Part shown: positions 33,891 to 44,425 of the stretch, in pieces | Numbering within the stretch: the stretch's first letter is position 1 | Layout of the letters: the number at the start of each line of letters is the position of its first letter | Assembly (NCBI RefSeq): GCF_035046485.1 | Contig: NC_085137.1 | Span: forward strand, 9,626,252 to 9,690,251 | DNA length: 64,000 bases | Reading direction: 5' to 3' | Source: Aedes albopictus | Taxonomy: Eukaryota; Arthropoda; Insecta; Diptera; Culicidae | Position numbers and translations under genes: made by a program | The notes under the pieces: model-generated | Told to the model about the DNA's origin: nothing | The model's input: only the letters and a program-made list of their open reading frames with translations | The model's database searches: none

Positions 33891-35382
33891 CGTTGCTCAA
33901 TTGCAGTCTTACCTGGGTTTACTTAATTATTATCACCGATTTCTACCCAATCTGTCGATTGAATTACGTCCCCTATACGACTTGTTAACAAAAAACTGTC
34001 GTTTCGTTTGGACTTCAAATTGTCAAGATGCCTTCGAGAAAACCAAGTGTCTTCTCTTAGAGAACAACTTGCTTGAACCATTTGACCCTTTGAAGCCAAT
34101 CATCTTAGCTGTCGATGCCAGTTCATATGGTGTCGGGGCCGTCCTTTCACATATGGTGAATAACGTAGAAAAACCTGTATGTTTTGCTTTCTCCACCCTC
34201 ACACCTGCTCAGGCAAATTACGCCCAGGTGCACAAGGAAGCTTTGGCGGTCGTGTTTGGAATCACCAAGTTCCACAAATACCTATACGGAGCTAAATTTA
34301 CGTTGGTGACCGATAACACTGCTATAAAGGAGATCTTCAATCCGTCTAAAGGTACCTCAGCTATCGCTGTGGCCAGATTACAGCGTTGGGCTCTACAGGT
34401 AGCAGGTTATCAATACGTCATCGAGCACCGTCCTGGTAAACTCATCAACCATGCCGATGCCTTATCCCGTTTACCATTACCCGAGAATAATGACATTAAA
34501 CATGTCAGTCTCGGTATAAAATGTCTTGCAAATGCTCCTAGCATTGTGAACCTCGATCTTGTCCGTTCCCATCAGAAGTCAGATGAACTTCTATCAAAAA
34601 TCTACAAATTCGTCCAACATGGTTGGCCGAACCAAGTAGAACCTTGTTTGAAACCGTATTCTACTCTAAAATCACATTTTGGAATAGATGATGGTGTGCT
34701 TTATTTCGATGACAGAGTTGCAATACCCGAAAGCTTGAAGTCTGCAGTCATTCGGCAACTCCATTCTAATCACGACGGAATCGTTAGGATGAAAATGTTG
34801 GGTCGTAGTTACGTTTGGTGGAAGCACTTAGACAAAGACCTCAACAATGTAGTCCAGCAATGCGTTGTTTGCCAACAACGACAATCAGTCCCTCGTGAAC
34901 AAGTAGATTCGTCCTGGTCAAAGTGTGAACGACCTTTTCAAAGGATTCACTTAGACCTGTTCCATTTTGAGAGTAATGTGGCTCTTATCATTGTCGATGC
35001 TTTTTCTTTTTCTAAGTATATTGACATTCGTCTGCTTAAGTCCAGTAATAGCCTTCAAGTCATCGAACAAGTTGAGTCGTTTTTTGCATACTTTGGAATT
35101 GCTGAAGAAGTGGTCAGTGACAATGGTCCTCCCTTCAATTCAGAGTTATTCGAAACGTTTCTTAGCGTGAATGGGGCTAAGGTTTCAAAATCACCCCCAT
35201 ATCACCCACAATCGAACGGGTTGGCCGAGAGAGGCGTACGAACCGTTAAAGATTGCCTGAAGAAATACTTGCTCGATGAAAAATGCAAACCGTTATCATT
35301 ATCGCGTAAAATCAATCGGTTTTTAATTTCGTATCGTAATACTCCATGCACGGTTACCCCTGGCCAAGTTCGCAGGGGTTGA
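33805..35382 (+). pseudogene. Gypsy pol continued: connection, RNase H and integrase core
   Basis: After the frame change the sequence gives LQSYLGLLNYYHRFLPNLS (thumb/connection), then RNase H (LAVDASSYGVGAVLSH, TDNTAIKEIF, HADALSR). The integrase zinc domain follows (HSNH ... CVVCQQRQ, about 34760-34880) and then its catalytic core with the D, D, E residues in RIHLDLF, VVSDNGPPF and GLAERGVRT. The true coding part stops at 35357, where the retroposed insert begins. The last eight or so codons before the stop at 35382 are insert sequence. Confidence 0.9.
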
Positions 35383-36768
35383 CGGTATTAAAGTGAAGGA
35401 GTTTCATTTTGATTATTGTAATGTAGTGTTCTTTAGTGAAACATATCACCTTTTTAACACTTTAATGCGCCTCCAACGGTTCATCACGAACCGGCTGCTG
35501 CAGATGGAGTATGACTGATCATATGCATCAGACATGCTCGATAAACACGGAGGATCCGCCAGGGCTCAGTAGAGTCTATTCCCAAGCAATAGTTCCAAGT
35601 CGGTTGGATTTTAGAAGGTTTTGATGATCGTTATAAATCCTAATAAAAGTAATATAGGATTTGTGACAGGTTTTGGAACTTTTAACAGCCAGCTGACTTC
35701 AAAATGTTGTTTGGGCTCTATTTCCCACGTTTCTCGGTTGATTTTGATTAGTAATTTATTAATGTCATAGTAGCTTTGTCGATTTTTTACCATATTAGTT
35801 GGTCATATTTTCTTTAAATAATGCAATTAAAATCAACCGACGAATTAATAGTGAGAAGGAGATTTGCAGCACTTAATTGTGCTGATAGATTCGAAGCTAA
35901 CGTGCGAACATTTAAACGCATTGTTGACATCAATGCGTTCGACGTGACATTTCGGACAAAAGCTGACTGCTTTTTATTAACTGAACAACGCTACTTTTGT
36001 ATGACTAGGTTGACATTTCTAGGCCACGCATGAGAAAATGACATGGTTTATCGAGGTAGGACCGATAGGACAGAACGAATTTGAATATTTTTCATAGTAT
36101 TTGTAGGGGGATGAATACATAATAGTTGACAAGCAATTTTTGTTTTATTACAATCAACTGACCAACTTGGCGAGGCTTGCTTACATAACAACTGACAATA
36201 AAGAAACCTATTTTCCTTGAGTTTCTACGCAATGGACAGCCGACCAAACACAAGTGTTTTCGTTAATCTCCTAGGCATTATTAAGACATGACGTATGTGC
36301 ATGACGAAACAACTAGCAGGACACAGTTCCAGACGTCTCTTTTTAATAACGGCATTCAGCATATTTCCATTAAAACTACACTTCAATAAAGCAAAGACTA
36401 AAGCTGCTATGATAGAACAGATCAGAATGACTTAATTGACTATTACCTTGGAGATCTATTTCGAATAACTGACAAATTGACAAGAACCTAACTAAATACA
36501 TGGACCATACTACAAAAAAACAATTGACAAAAAGAAAAAAAAGGGGAAACTTTTATTAAAACTATTTTTGTTCAACGCAGGCCAAAACAGTGTCGACTTG
36601 GGCCACGATATGCCTACGTACTTCTGTGTGTTGAAACAAAAATAGAGGCTCCTAGAAGCAAATGTAGGGAAAGGGTGCGGTGTAGAACATAAGCACAGTG
36701 GTGCTACCACCGTAATCACTTTGAAAAAAAAAAAAAAAAAAAAAAAGTAATACTCCATGCACGGTTAC
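35336..36768 (+). mobile_element. 1.4-kb polyadenylated retroposed sequence with 22-bp target duplication
   Basis: A 22-bp direct repeat (GTAATACTCC...GGTTAC) lies at 35336-35357 and 36747-36768. The insert 35358-36746 ends in a run of about 23 A on the plus strand (36724-36746). It has no reverse transcriptase frame, no SINE box A/B that I recognise and no long open frame. The longest frames are 60-82 codons and not domain-like. The structure is that of target-primed reverse transcription of a polyadenylated RNA, such as a processed copy of a host non-coding transcript or UTR, or an unknown non-autonomous LINE. It splits the gypsy integrase and must be younger than it. Confidence 0.85.
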
Positions 36769-37373
36769 GAACCGTACACCGTCGTCCATGCTTTATTCGT
36801 ATACGCCGCGAACGCTAGTAAATCTCGTTAACCCACGAAAGGTTGAAATCGAAAGCGTTTACCCTAAAAACGTGGTTTCTACTAAATGCGTACCGTCAAC
36901 TAGTTCGAATCATGCGGTGCATTCGACGAAAACGTTTACTGCCGGTATTCTATCGGAATCATTTTAAAGAAATCGTTCGTTGGATACCCGCGGTCGTTTT
37001 GCAAAAGCTCAGTCCTTTAACTTATTTAATTAACGTTGACGGTAATGTAAAAATGGTTCACGTTAACCAAATTCGGCATTCGGACTTGTCGGACAAGTTC
37101 CATCCCTCCATGCCGATCACGCCTAAAGCTCCGCAACCAGCAGAGCAATACGATGAAAGCAGTAGCGATGACACCGACCAAACCGAAGAATCGATCGAAG
37201 CGCAGCCAGACGGTGGTAATCAGAACCAGCCGCAATCAACTGTGGTAGTCGCACCGAGGAAGAAGTCCCACAGGAAAGCGCCTAAAACCAGGCAACGTGT
37301 GCATCAATCTCCGAAGGTGCGTCGTTCGAATCGATTGAAAGGACAGCCGAGACTCATGTACCCGAAATGAATC
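36769..37373 (+). pseudogene. Gypsy integrase, C-terminal part
   Basis: The reading resumes after the insert with TPSSMLYSYTPRTLVNLVNP, typical of the end of the gypsy integrase core. A frame change near 36930 then leads to FYRNHFKEIVRWIPAVVLQK and LSPLTYLINVDGNVKMVHVN, the GPY/F-like C-terminal domain. It ends in a basic, Ser/Lys-rich tail (stop at 37368-37370). No env frame follows. Confidence 0.85.
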
Positions 37374-37521
37374 GATGAACATTGTATTTCCCTGTACCGT
37401 GATGATCAATTCACCTAGAGATAGAAAGAAAAGTATTGTAATTTGTTAAATCAGAAGATTGTAATGTTAGAAATAAGTGTTTGTTGATTCTTTTGTAAAC
37501 AAATGTTTAGGCGGGAGAAGT

Positions 37522-37774
37522 TGTAGTATCCCTCGATTACTATAATAATGGTACCAACCATGAAGTACCAAAAATGACTATTTTATAGCAATAGGCTTCT
37601 TGGATGTACGCTAACGGAAGTCGGTCTCTTTCACCATCCGACGGTTGGACCGATCAGTCGATCCTAAATTCACTCTCGCATATCAGTGTAAACTAGCGTA
37701 TCTAATATTCAATAAAGTTAATAGTTAACAGTATTGTGTCCGCGTGCAATTATTGCTTCTCCGAAGCCATAGCA
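37522..37774 (+). repeat. 3' LTR of the gypsy element
   Basis: It is 253 bp, appears identical to the 5' LTR and follows a purine-rich tract. The absence of visible differences indicates recent insertion. Confidence 0.95.
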
Positions 37775-38300
37775 CCTTCTTTTAATCATCTGCTGTTCTT
37801 TCTGTTCTGGATGAACTTCTTAGTTTATTTGCGCCATTTCTAACCAATATATTCCCTTATCACGGTAATTGTAACATGTGAGCTTAACATATTTAGGCTT
37901 TGGTATTATGGCTAACGGCGCTCCGGCTACTGTTGTAGAATCTTAATATCAATGGTGTTAGGGCATTCGACTGAAGGCCGTTGGGTCGAATGTCATTTGG
38001 TCAAAAAGTGCCGAATGGCCATATTCTTTTTCGTTTTCTCCTTTTATGCTGTTAAAATAACTGTTGAAGTTGGAGCTACTGTATTTTCACCATGAATCTT
38101 TCCTTTTTTTAAATATAGGAAGAATAAACGGGTTTAAGATCTGTTATTTTCTTTTTTCAATAATTAAACTATTAGTTCCGCAATACCAATATTGCTTTAT
38201 GGTTCAAATATAATCAACAACTTATGCCAAAAACTAGTCTTACAATGAAACTAGGAACAACAGCCTGTGTTTAGAATAAGGGAAAATTCACTATTTGAAC

Positions 38301-38572
38301 TATTCAAGTAACCACGGTGCTGAAGCCTTATTGCATGCAGATATACGGTGTATTTAGAACAATCATTACTTTACATGAACATTTAAGGTTGATTTTAAGT
38401 GGAAATGGCAACTATGCGACTGAACTAAGATTATACCAGTGTAATCTTAATTTGATTCTATAATTGACCATTTCCACTTCAAATCAACCTTAAAGTTGCA
38501 TGTAAAGTAATGATTGCTCTAAATACATCGTAGCACGCAAAAAGGCTTAAGCATCATGGTTACTTGAGGAGA
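38301..38572. mobile_element. Palindromic MITE inside the foldback-like element
   Basis: The left arm (CAAGTAACCACGGTGCTGAAG, GTGTATTTAGAACAATCATT, TTTAAGGTTGATTTTAAGTG) is mirrored by the right arm (complement CAAGTAACCATGATGCTTAAG and so on) around a centre near 38437. About 85 percent arm identity. Non-coding. The target duplication is not clear. Confidence 0.75.
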
Positions 38573-38749
38573 GAATAGTTTAGTTGTAGAAAAAGATGCT
38601 GGGTCATTAGGCCGAAAGTCATTATGAATTGAATATCAGCAGATTCAGCGCCAAAAACTATTTTAGCAATGATACTAGAAAGAACAGCCTATATTTAAAA
38701 GAAGGAAAAATTCATGGGTAAAATATCAGTAGATTCAGCATCAATAAAG

Positions 38750-38880
38750 TAGCTTTGTGCCTGTCACACGATACACACATGCAAAATGGTCATTTGCAGA
38801 GGAAGCTCTCAGTTAATAACTGTGGAAGCTGAGATGCAGGCTTTGTCTCAGTGGGGACGTAACGGCAAGAAGAAGAACCA
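38750..38880 (+). mobile_element. Feilai-like SINE, 3' half
   Basis: GTGCCTGTCACACGATACAC, GCAGAGGAAGCTCTCAGTTA, GCTGAGATGCAGGCTTTGTC and CAGTGGGGACGTAACGGCAA, then AGAAGAAG, follow the 3' half of the Aedes Feilai-type SINE. The tRNA-like head is absent. Confidence 0.7.
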
Positions 38881-38965
38881 AAGACCATTCGGCCTGATGA
38901 CCATTCGGCCTAATGACCATTCGGGCTAATGACCATTCGGGCTAATGACCATTCGGCCTAATGAC
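38880..38965. repeat. Tandem GACCATTCGGCCTAAT repeat, about five units
   Basis: The 18-base unit ATGACCATTCGGCCTAAT repeats directly, ending with an inverted variant (TTCGGCCGAATGGCC). The same motif is scattered elsewhere in the foldback interior, suggesting a second foldback-type family with short tandem units. Confidence 0.75.
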
Positions 38966-39719
38966 CTTCGGCCGAATGGCCTGACACCGTAGAAAAATAG
39001 TTTTTTTGCATCGAAACCGGTGATGTTCAACTAGTGAATTTTGCCTTCTTTTAAACATAGGCTGTTCTTCTTAGTTAGTAAGACTAGATTTTGACATTAA
39101 TTGTTGATTGCGGTAAAACAATACGGAAATATTAATATTGTAGAAGTATCAGCTAGTTATTGGAAAACCGAACAAATTTAAGAAACCGTCCCGATTCCTG
39201 TTCCATAATCACAGAATAGCGATTCGTGATCACTATCCATTGACCAATCGGCCTAATGTACTTCGGTCAGCAGTATTTTCACCATACCAGATGTTTGTGG
39301 ACCTATGCACTTATAGTCTATTTTACGGAACGACAACAGTGTTGATATTGATATTCACACTCAGGGGCTTGGACGCGACCTCCTATCAAATTTTCATTCA
39401 TGAAATGAGTGATCAGCTGATCCAAAACGTCTCGTAAAATGGCTCATAGTCTAGTTACATCGAAGTCTCGCGTTTAGTATCATACAGGCGTATCTGTAAT
39501 GATCGATTTCTCTGATTTTCTCTTTGCTTAATGACTACCGGTGAATCATTTTCAGTTGTTTTCGTTGTTCTAGCCCTAGTCGTCCTTTATCGAAACAAAC
39601 CAAGAGATCATCCTAGCAGTGAACATATCAAATAATTGTAAAAGATTGAAACTGACGAAATTTTATATGTTAATGGACTGAAATTAATTCTTAAAAAATG
39701 AAGAAAATTTCTATTTGCC

Positions 39720-39820
39720 CGAAAGTACCACTTGCCAGAATGTACCAATCCCCAGAATTTAATATTTAATATTAAATTCTGGGGATTGGTACATTCTGGC
39801 AAATGGTACTTTCGGGCAAA
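39720..39820. repeat. Perfect-looking hairpin at the inner edge of the foldback right arm
   Basis: ACCAATCCCCAGAATTTAAT and its complement flank a short AATATT centre near 39774, so the tandem TTGCCAGAA units turn round at this point. It is a local inverted duplication within the foldback arm. Confidence 0.75.
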
Positions 39821-39932
39821 TAGTATTCTGGCAAATGGTACATTCTGGCAAATAGTTTTCTGGCGTTTGTCATTCTGGCGAATGGTTTTCTGGCGAACGG
39901 TTTTCTGGCAAATACCGCACAATCCTGTACTA

Positions 39933-41077
39933 CATAACACTGTCCAGGCGTTCCAGGTATTGAAAATGCAATACCTAGATCGTGACAAAACCTTACTGGT
40001 TGTTCGTTATTGATTAGTAACCTTCGTTGATCAATATTCCCCATTTTGTTCCACGGCGTAATTTGCTCATTCGGTGGCCTTGGAACCGTCAAATATCCCG
40101 ACGACTTCTCTGTTGGACGAATAGGTCTCCGCATGCGACTGTGTTGCCGGTGGTACACTAGTGCAATTTTTTTCGATTGTCACCTGACTTGTATCCCACT
40201 GTGAGTACGATACTGACATACTCGCTTTCTGGACTGGTGGTACTGATAATTGTTGCCCGGCAATAGGTTGAAAACGACCACAGTTAGGACCTTGCGAAGA
40301 AATCGATGTAAACGCAACGGGTGTACTGTAGCAAATCTCAGCATTTGGCCTGGCTCCCGTAACTGATACGACTGACTGGTGGCAGTAGCGGTAGTGATTC
40401 ACTAGCAACGGTCTTATTCGCCGTGATATCCATATCGGCAGGCGTGATAATCGCTCCATTAAGGAGCGAACAAATCATTTGTTCCGAATCTGTTACCGGT
40501 ACTGAATGTTGATTGACTTCTTCAACTGCGGATGATGTTGGAATTTCCTCAATATCCGTGTTGTTCATCGTAAATGAACTCTGTGGTGGGATGTGCTCTA
40601 ACTGCGGATTTGTGGCATCCTGTTGCGTTGTCCCAGACGTGTTTCGGGCAGACTTTGTTCTGACGAGTGCTTCGGCGTTACTAGGATTTCTGGCAGCCCT
40701 TCTCCGGTGGCTTACTCGGTCCTCATCATCTTCCATCTGCATGAGCAGCTCGTACTTCTGCTTGAAAAAATCCTTCTCCGCCTCAATTTCCTTCATTCGA
40801 AGCCGATTTCGTACTTCCAGTTCTTCCAGTGCCAACTTCAAACGAAGCGATCGTCTGCTTGACGAAGAACTACGTGATGATCTCGAGGTATTTGCTGCGA
40901 TTTTTTCCTCCTCACACTGATGACAATACCAGGTAGAATTCACAATGTCAAATCCATTCGATATCCCAGCACAATGGAAATGTTCGCTTCTTTCACAAAG
41001 TTCACACAATTGATCATCTCGGCGGTATCGTCTACCCCGCATTTGCAATATTTTTTATTTGCTTGTTTGGTGGCCAT
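39933..41077 (-). pseudogene. Pao/BEL gag, N-terminal part with PHD-like finger
   Basis: On the minus strand the likely start is ATG at 41077 (MATKQANKKYCKCG). A frame change near 41010 leads to DDQLCELCERSEHFHCAGI and YCHQCEEEK. Together they form a PHD-like Cys/His zinc finger of the type known at the gag N-terminus of mosquito Pao/BEL elements. Next come a Ser/Arg-rich helix, a coiled-coil-like Glu/Lys/Arg segment (residues 60-120) and a Gln/Pro-rich linker. A second frame change occurs near 40340. The frame runs into the foldback element at 39932 and continues at 30266. Confidence 0.75.
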
Positions 41078-41299
41078 ACTGTGGCAGGTTGTCTTCAGAC
41101 TTCGAAGAATCACCGGAACACCGAACACGCTTGTTTATACACGTCCCGACTGTGGACGGACTTAGTACCGAAATAATGTACTGACTGAATTGGTCTTCGA
41201 TAGTAGCTACTTGTACAATACGCAGACTAGGGGCACCGCTGAGTAGCTGGTTGGTCCAAATCAAACTTTTCCAACTTAGGAAAAGAAATCTTTAAAGAT

Positions 41300-41548
41300 T
41301 GTTGGAGTAATTTAGCGAATGACACAGTCTTTCAGTTGCGTTACTAGCAGTTTTAAAGCTGAAAAAGTATTTCAATTGAATAATTCAGTTATAAACATTG
41401 ATATTTAAGTTCTACTTACATTTCTGTATAATTCTCGCTAGATTTGGCTATTCTCCTACTACTTGCTGTGCGACCTGTTCGTGTTTCTCTATAGGTACTG
41501 CGAGTGCCCACTAATCATACAAACAGAAGTATACCTCATTGCTATACA
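41300..41548 (-). repeat. 5' LTR of the Pao/BEL element
   Basis: Partner of 26830-27073, about 5 percent diverged from it. It lies just upstream, in minus-strand sense, of the gag start. The whole element therefore spans about 26830-41548, of which more than 12 kb is later insertions. Confidence 0.8.
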
Positions 41549-44009
41549 AATAGTAGAAGCTCAAGCATTGTTCAGTGTGCGTAAAGAATGCCTGGAGAAA
41601 TACTTGAAGGATTTCTTAAAAAAAAACCGTTTAAGAATCAATAACATTTGTTCCCTAAAATTTTGCAATAGAAGTGCATTTAATGCATATTTTAGGGCGA
41701 GTTTCGTACACGATATACCGTTTAATGGATGAAATTGATTGTCCTTGATTGTCTCGAAAAGCTAATGTCATTGAAAGGATACATATTATGCGGATCCGGA
41801 GTAATCAATTCCTCTTTGTCGGTACTCAAGTACCTACATGCTAGATTCGTGAAATACCCCTTTTTGCACCACAACCATCGATCAATCAATCGCATTATGC
41901 AGACATTTGGTAGTTGCCAAAGCTTTCATCCACCGCCGCAGACGACCGTGATGGCACTTCCACAACAAAAATGCTTCGCTCGACACACCACGTGCCATTA
42001 ACCGACGAAATTCATCATGCAGTGTTAGGAAGGTGCACCACAACCAAAATGTTAGGAGCACTTTGATTCGAGTTGATTCACGTTAAGACAATTTAGATTT
42101 CTCGACACCGAAAGGAGGAAGGCAGGCAGGCGCAACCTGACCATCACAGCATGAGGCAAACAGATGCAAGTTCAATGACTGCTTGCGGCGACTGATGTTG
42201 CAGCAGCAGCAGCAGAGTCAAGCGATAATTATAGAGAGCGAAATTGGATGTTCTCTTCGGCCGTCGCGTCGCTGTGTTGGCTGGGATGCTGCGATGCTGA
42301 GGCTGGTGGCTGTGGCGATGGTAATTTAGTGATTGTGTGTCACGAAAAAAAAATGCATCACCATTAGAGCTAATACCCGGTCCTACGCTGGGAGGTTCGG
42401 GTTGCCCCCCTCCGAGGAAAGATTTCATCGTTTGGTGTATACTTACTCTCACTTTCATTCAAACGAGACGCCGCGGATGGTGTAAATTAGGTCAACTATT
42501 TTAGTTAGTTTAGTGTGGTTGCATGAGGGATGTTTCTTCTCTTAGTCTGCTGACTTCACAACAAAAAGTGTCGCAACAAATCAAACACTTACTTGAGGGT
42601 AGATGCTTGGTTTTCTTGATTTTCTTTTTTGATTCTGGTGATTAATAGACCATATTTCAGGTTTCCATATTTTGCATCATGGAAATGATGTATTTTGTAC
42701 CTCACTTTTAAGACGTGACTGATCTGTAGCTCAATGCGATCTCAAGATTTTTGCAGTTTGGCTACCCCCTAAACATTATTACCCAATTACACTACTGGCT
42801 CCAATAAATTGCATTGTTCAAAATATCAACTTCCCAGTAGCTTCTATGTGCTCCAAAAATGGGTCATCAAATTGAAGCATCATCGTGCACCTGTTACACA
42901 ATCGATTTTCAGCTATTCAAACCTATTTTTTTCCTGCTTGTTTTTTTTTTTTGTTTATTAGTCCGGACCGAGGCAATTGTCCCCCCTCGCTTTCGGTAGA
43001 TATCAACATTCGACCGAATGGAACAGAATTAGGTAGGGAGCGGAAAACTCAAGTGCGATAAGAATCTACTTGGCGTTTCGTGCTTACAACCTGCATCGTT
43101 GGTGTCGTGTGTGTCGGCTGATGGTCATTTCCCAATCATCGTTTGCCATGCTACGTCCATAAATTGTGTCCAACTACAGAAAAAAAAACAATCCACGAGC
43201 GAGACTTGGAATCATAACCCGTTCGTAACGTAATAAGTATACGACACCTTAGAACCAAACGTCGCAACCGAATGTGTTTTATTGAAAGCTGTAGAAACTC
43301 ACGCGATGGGTCGCACCTAAGGAACCACGCTTGCCATCACTAATCGTTCATGGATGAAAAAAAAAAACAGCAAACGTATAGTACCACACCACCAGTGAAG
43401 TAGTTACTACATTGAACAATAATGTCCGCAGAGTTTTTACTGTTTTTCTGTCGCCATCGTTAATTGTTATGGCTTGGGAAGGTGATTTTTACCTGATGTT
43501 CACAAAACAAAATAAAAAACGGTGATTTTGACTGGTGGCGGATGCACTTGCCCAATTTTTTGACGTTCTCAGGAAATCCCTTGTATACTACAAGTGATTG
43601 CTTCCGCTGCTTTGATGTTTCGTGCTTGTGTTTTCTTGCTGTATTCAGGTGTTCGTCAAAGGGCCGCTCCCATCTTTCTATCATTAATACGAATTTGCGC
43701 ATATGGCTTTCTGTAATCGATACCGATCTGTTTTATCGTTTCGGTTCTTTTTCGTGCTGTCCTACTAAGAATCTAATCATGCCTAGTTTGAATAGCGGCT
43801 GCCGCTAAGACAGGCTAGATAAATCTGCAGCTAAAAGAACAGCAAAGACTAATCTTTGATAGTTACATTCAAAGAACGTGTAGTCTACGAACCTTACTTT
43901 TGTAATAGGAACTTCTACCTAGGTAGCCTTGTGAATCAGGTGTTTGGTACTTTTGGTGAAAATGAAATGACAAACTAACGTGTTATGCCTCGAGCATATG
44001 TGCTTGTCA
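41549..44009. other. Non-coding, partly unique-looking DNA
   Basis: No gene is supported. The part around 42080-42480 is less AT-rich, with CAG repeats (42196-42216), and has minus-strand frames without a recognised domain. It may be conserved intron or regulatory DNA. A-runs near 42345, 43180 and 43360 are isolated. Confidence 0.35.
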
Positions 44010-44425
44010 ATAACTACCAGTGCTGAAAAATTCATTTCGTTATATCTATATTCAATCACCTACAGCTCATTTTAGAAGCTGAACCTGAGAATATGGTATA
44101 TGAAAAAATTGTGCAGCTAGATCAGTTCTGCAAGAAAGTCACGGAAAAATCGCTATTTTTTTAATATTTAAGCTAAATGTCACGGACCACCTTCGAAAAA
44201 TGCAAATGATATTCACGGTGAATATCATTTGGCATTTTTCAAAGGTAGTCCGTGACATTTACCTCAAATATTCAAAAAATAGCGATTTTTCCGTGACTTT
44301 CTTGCAGAACTGATCTAGCTGCACAAGTTTTTCATATACCATATTCTCAGGTTCAGCTTCTAAAATGAGCTGTAGGTGATTGAATTTAGATATGACGAAA
44401 TGAAATTTTCAGCACTGATAACTAC
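44010..44425. mobile_element. 400-bp palindromic hAT MITE with 8-bp TSD
   Basis: The target duplication ATAACTAC lies at 44010-44017 and 44418-44425. The element (44018-44417) starts CAGTGCTGAAAAATTCATTT and its two arms of about 195 bp are almost perfect inverted copies, meeting near 44219 (ATTCACGGTGAAT). CAG termini and an 8-bp duplication fit hAT. The high arm identity suggests a fairly recent insertion. Confidence 0.92.

Larger units (their letters stand above)
31319..37779 (+). mobile_element. Ty3/gypsy LTR retrotransposon, complete but broken, very young
   Basis: The 253-bp LTRs (31324-31576 and 37522-37774) look identical base for base and are flanked by the 5-bp target duplication CCTTC (31319-31323 and 37775-37779). 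A TGGCGACGAGG primer-binding-site-like sequence follows the 5' LTR (31580-31590). A purine-rich tract GGCGGGAGAAG precedes the 3' LTR (37511-37520). The internal order is gag, zinc knuckles, protease, reverse transcriptase, RNase H, integrase. Coding is broken by a frameshift near 33840, a 1.4-kb retroposed insert at 35358-36746 and a further shift near 36930. There is no env. Confidence 0.95.
37780..39719. other. Interior of the foldback-like element, right part
   Basis: Non-coding DNA dense in small repeats, listed separately where clear (38301-38572, 38750-38880, 38880-38965). Short GGCCGAATG-type motifs occur at 37965-38020, 38610-38630 and 39240-39270. Confidence 0.5.
30267..39932. mobile_element. 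Foldback-like element (9.65 kb with cargo), 8-bp TSD
   Basis: The target duplication CTGTACTA lies at 30267-30274 and 39925-39932. The ends are GATTGTGCGATATTTGCCAG (left) and GATTGTGCGGTATTTGCCAG (right complement). Both continue as tandem, roughly 15-18-base units of the type CCATTTGCCAGAAA: ten or so on the left (30285-30450) and a similar number inverted on the right (39720-39910). Long inverted termini built from short tandem units are the hallmark of foldback elements. The original element is now swollen by a gypsy insertion (31319-37779), a palindromic MITE, a Feilai piece and GGCC-type repeats. It interrupts BEL gag cleanly. No transposase is visible. Confidence 0.85.

Noticed and set aside
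42144..42458. 104-codon minus-strand frame in less AT-rich DNA
   Set aside because: Pro/Ser/Leu-rich with a run from CAG repeats, no recognised domain and no splice context that I trust.
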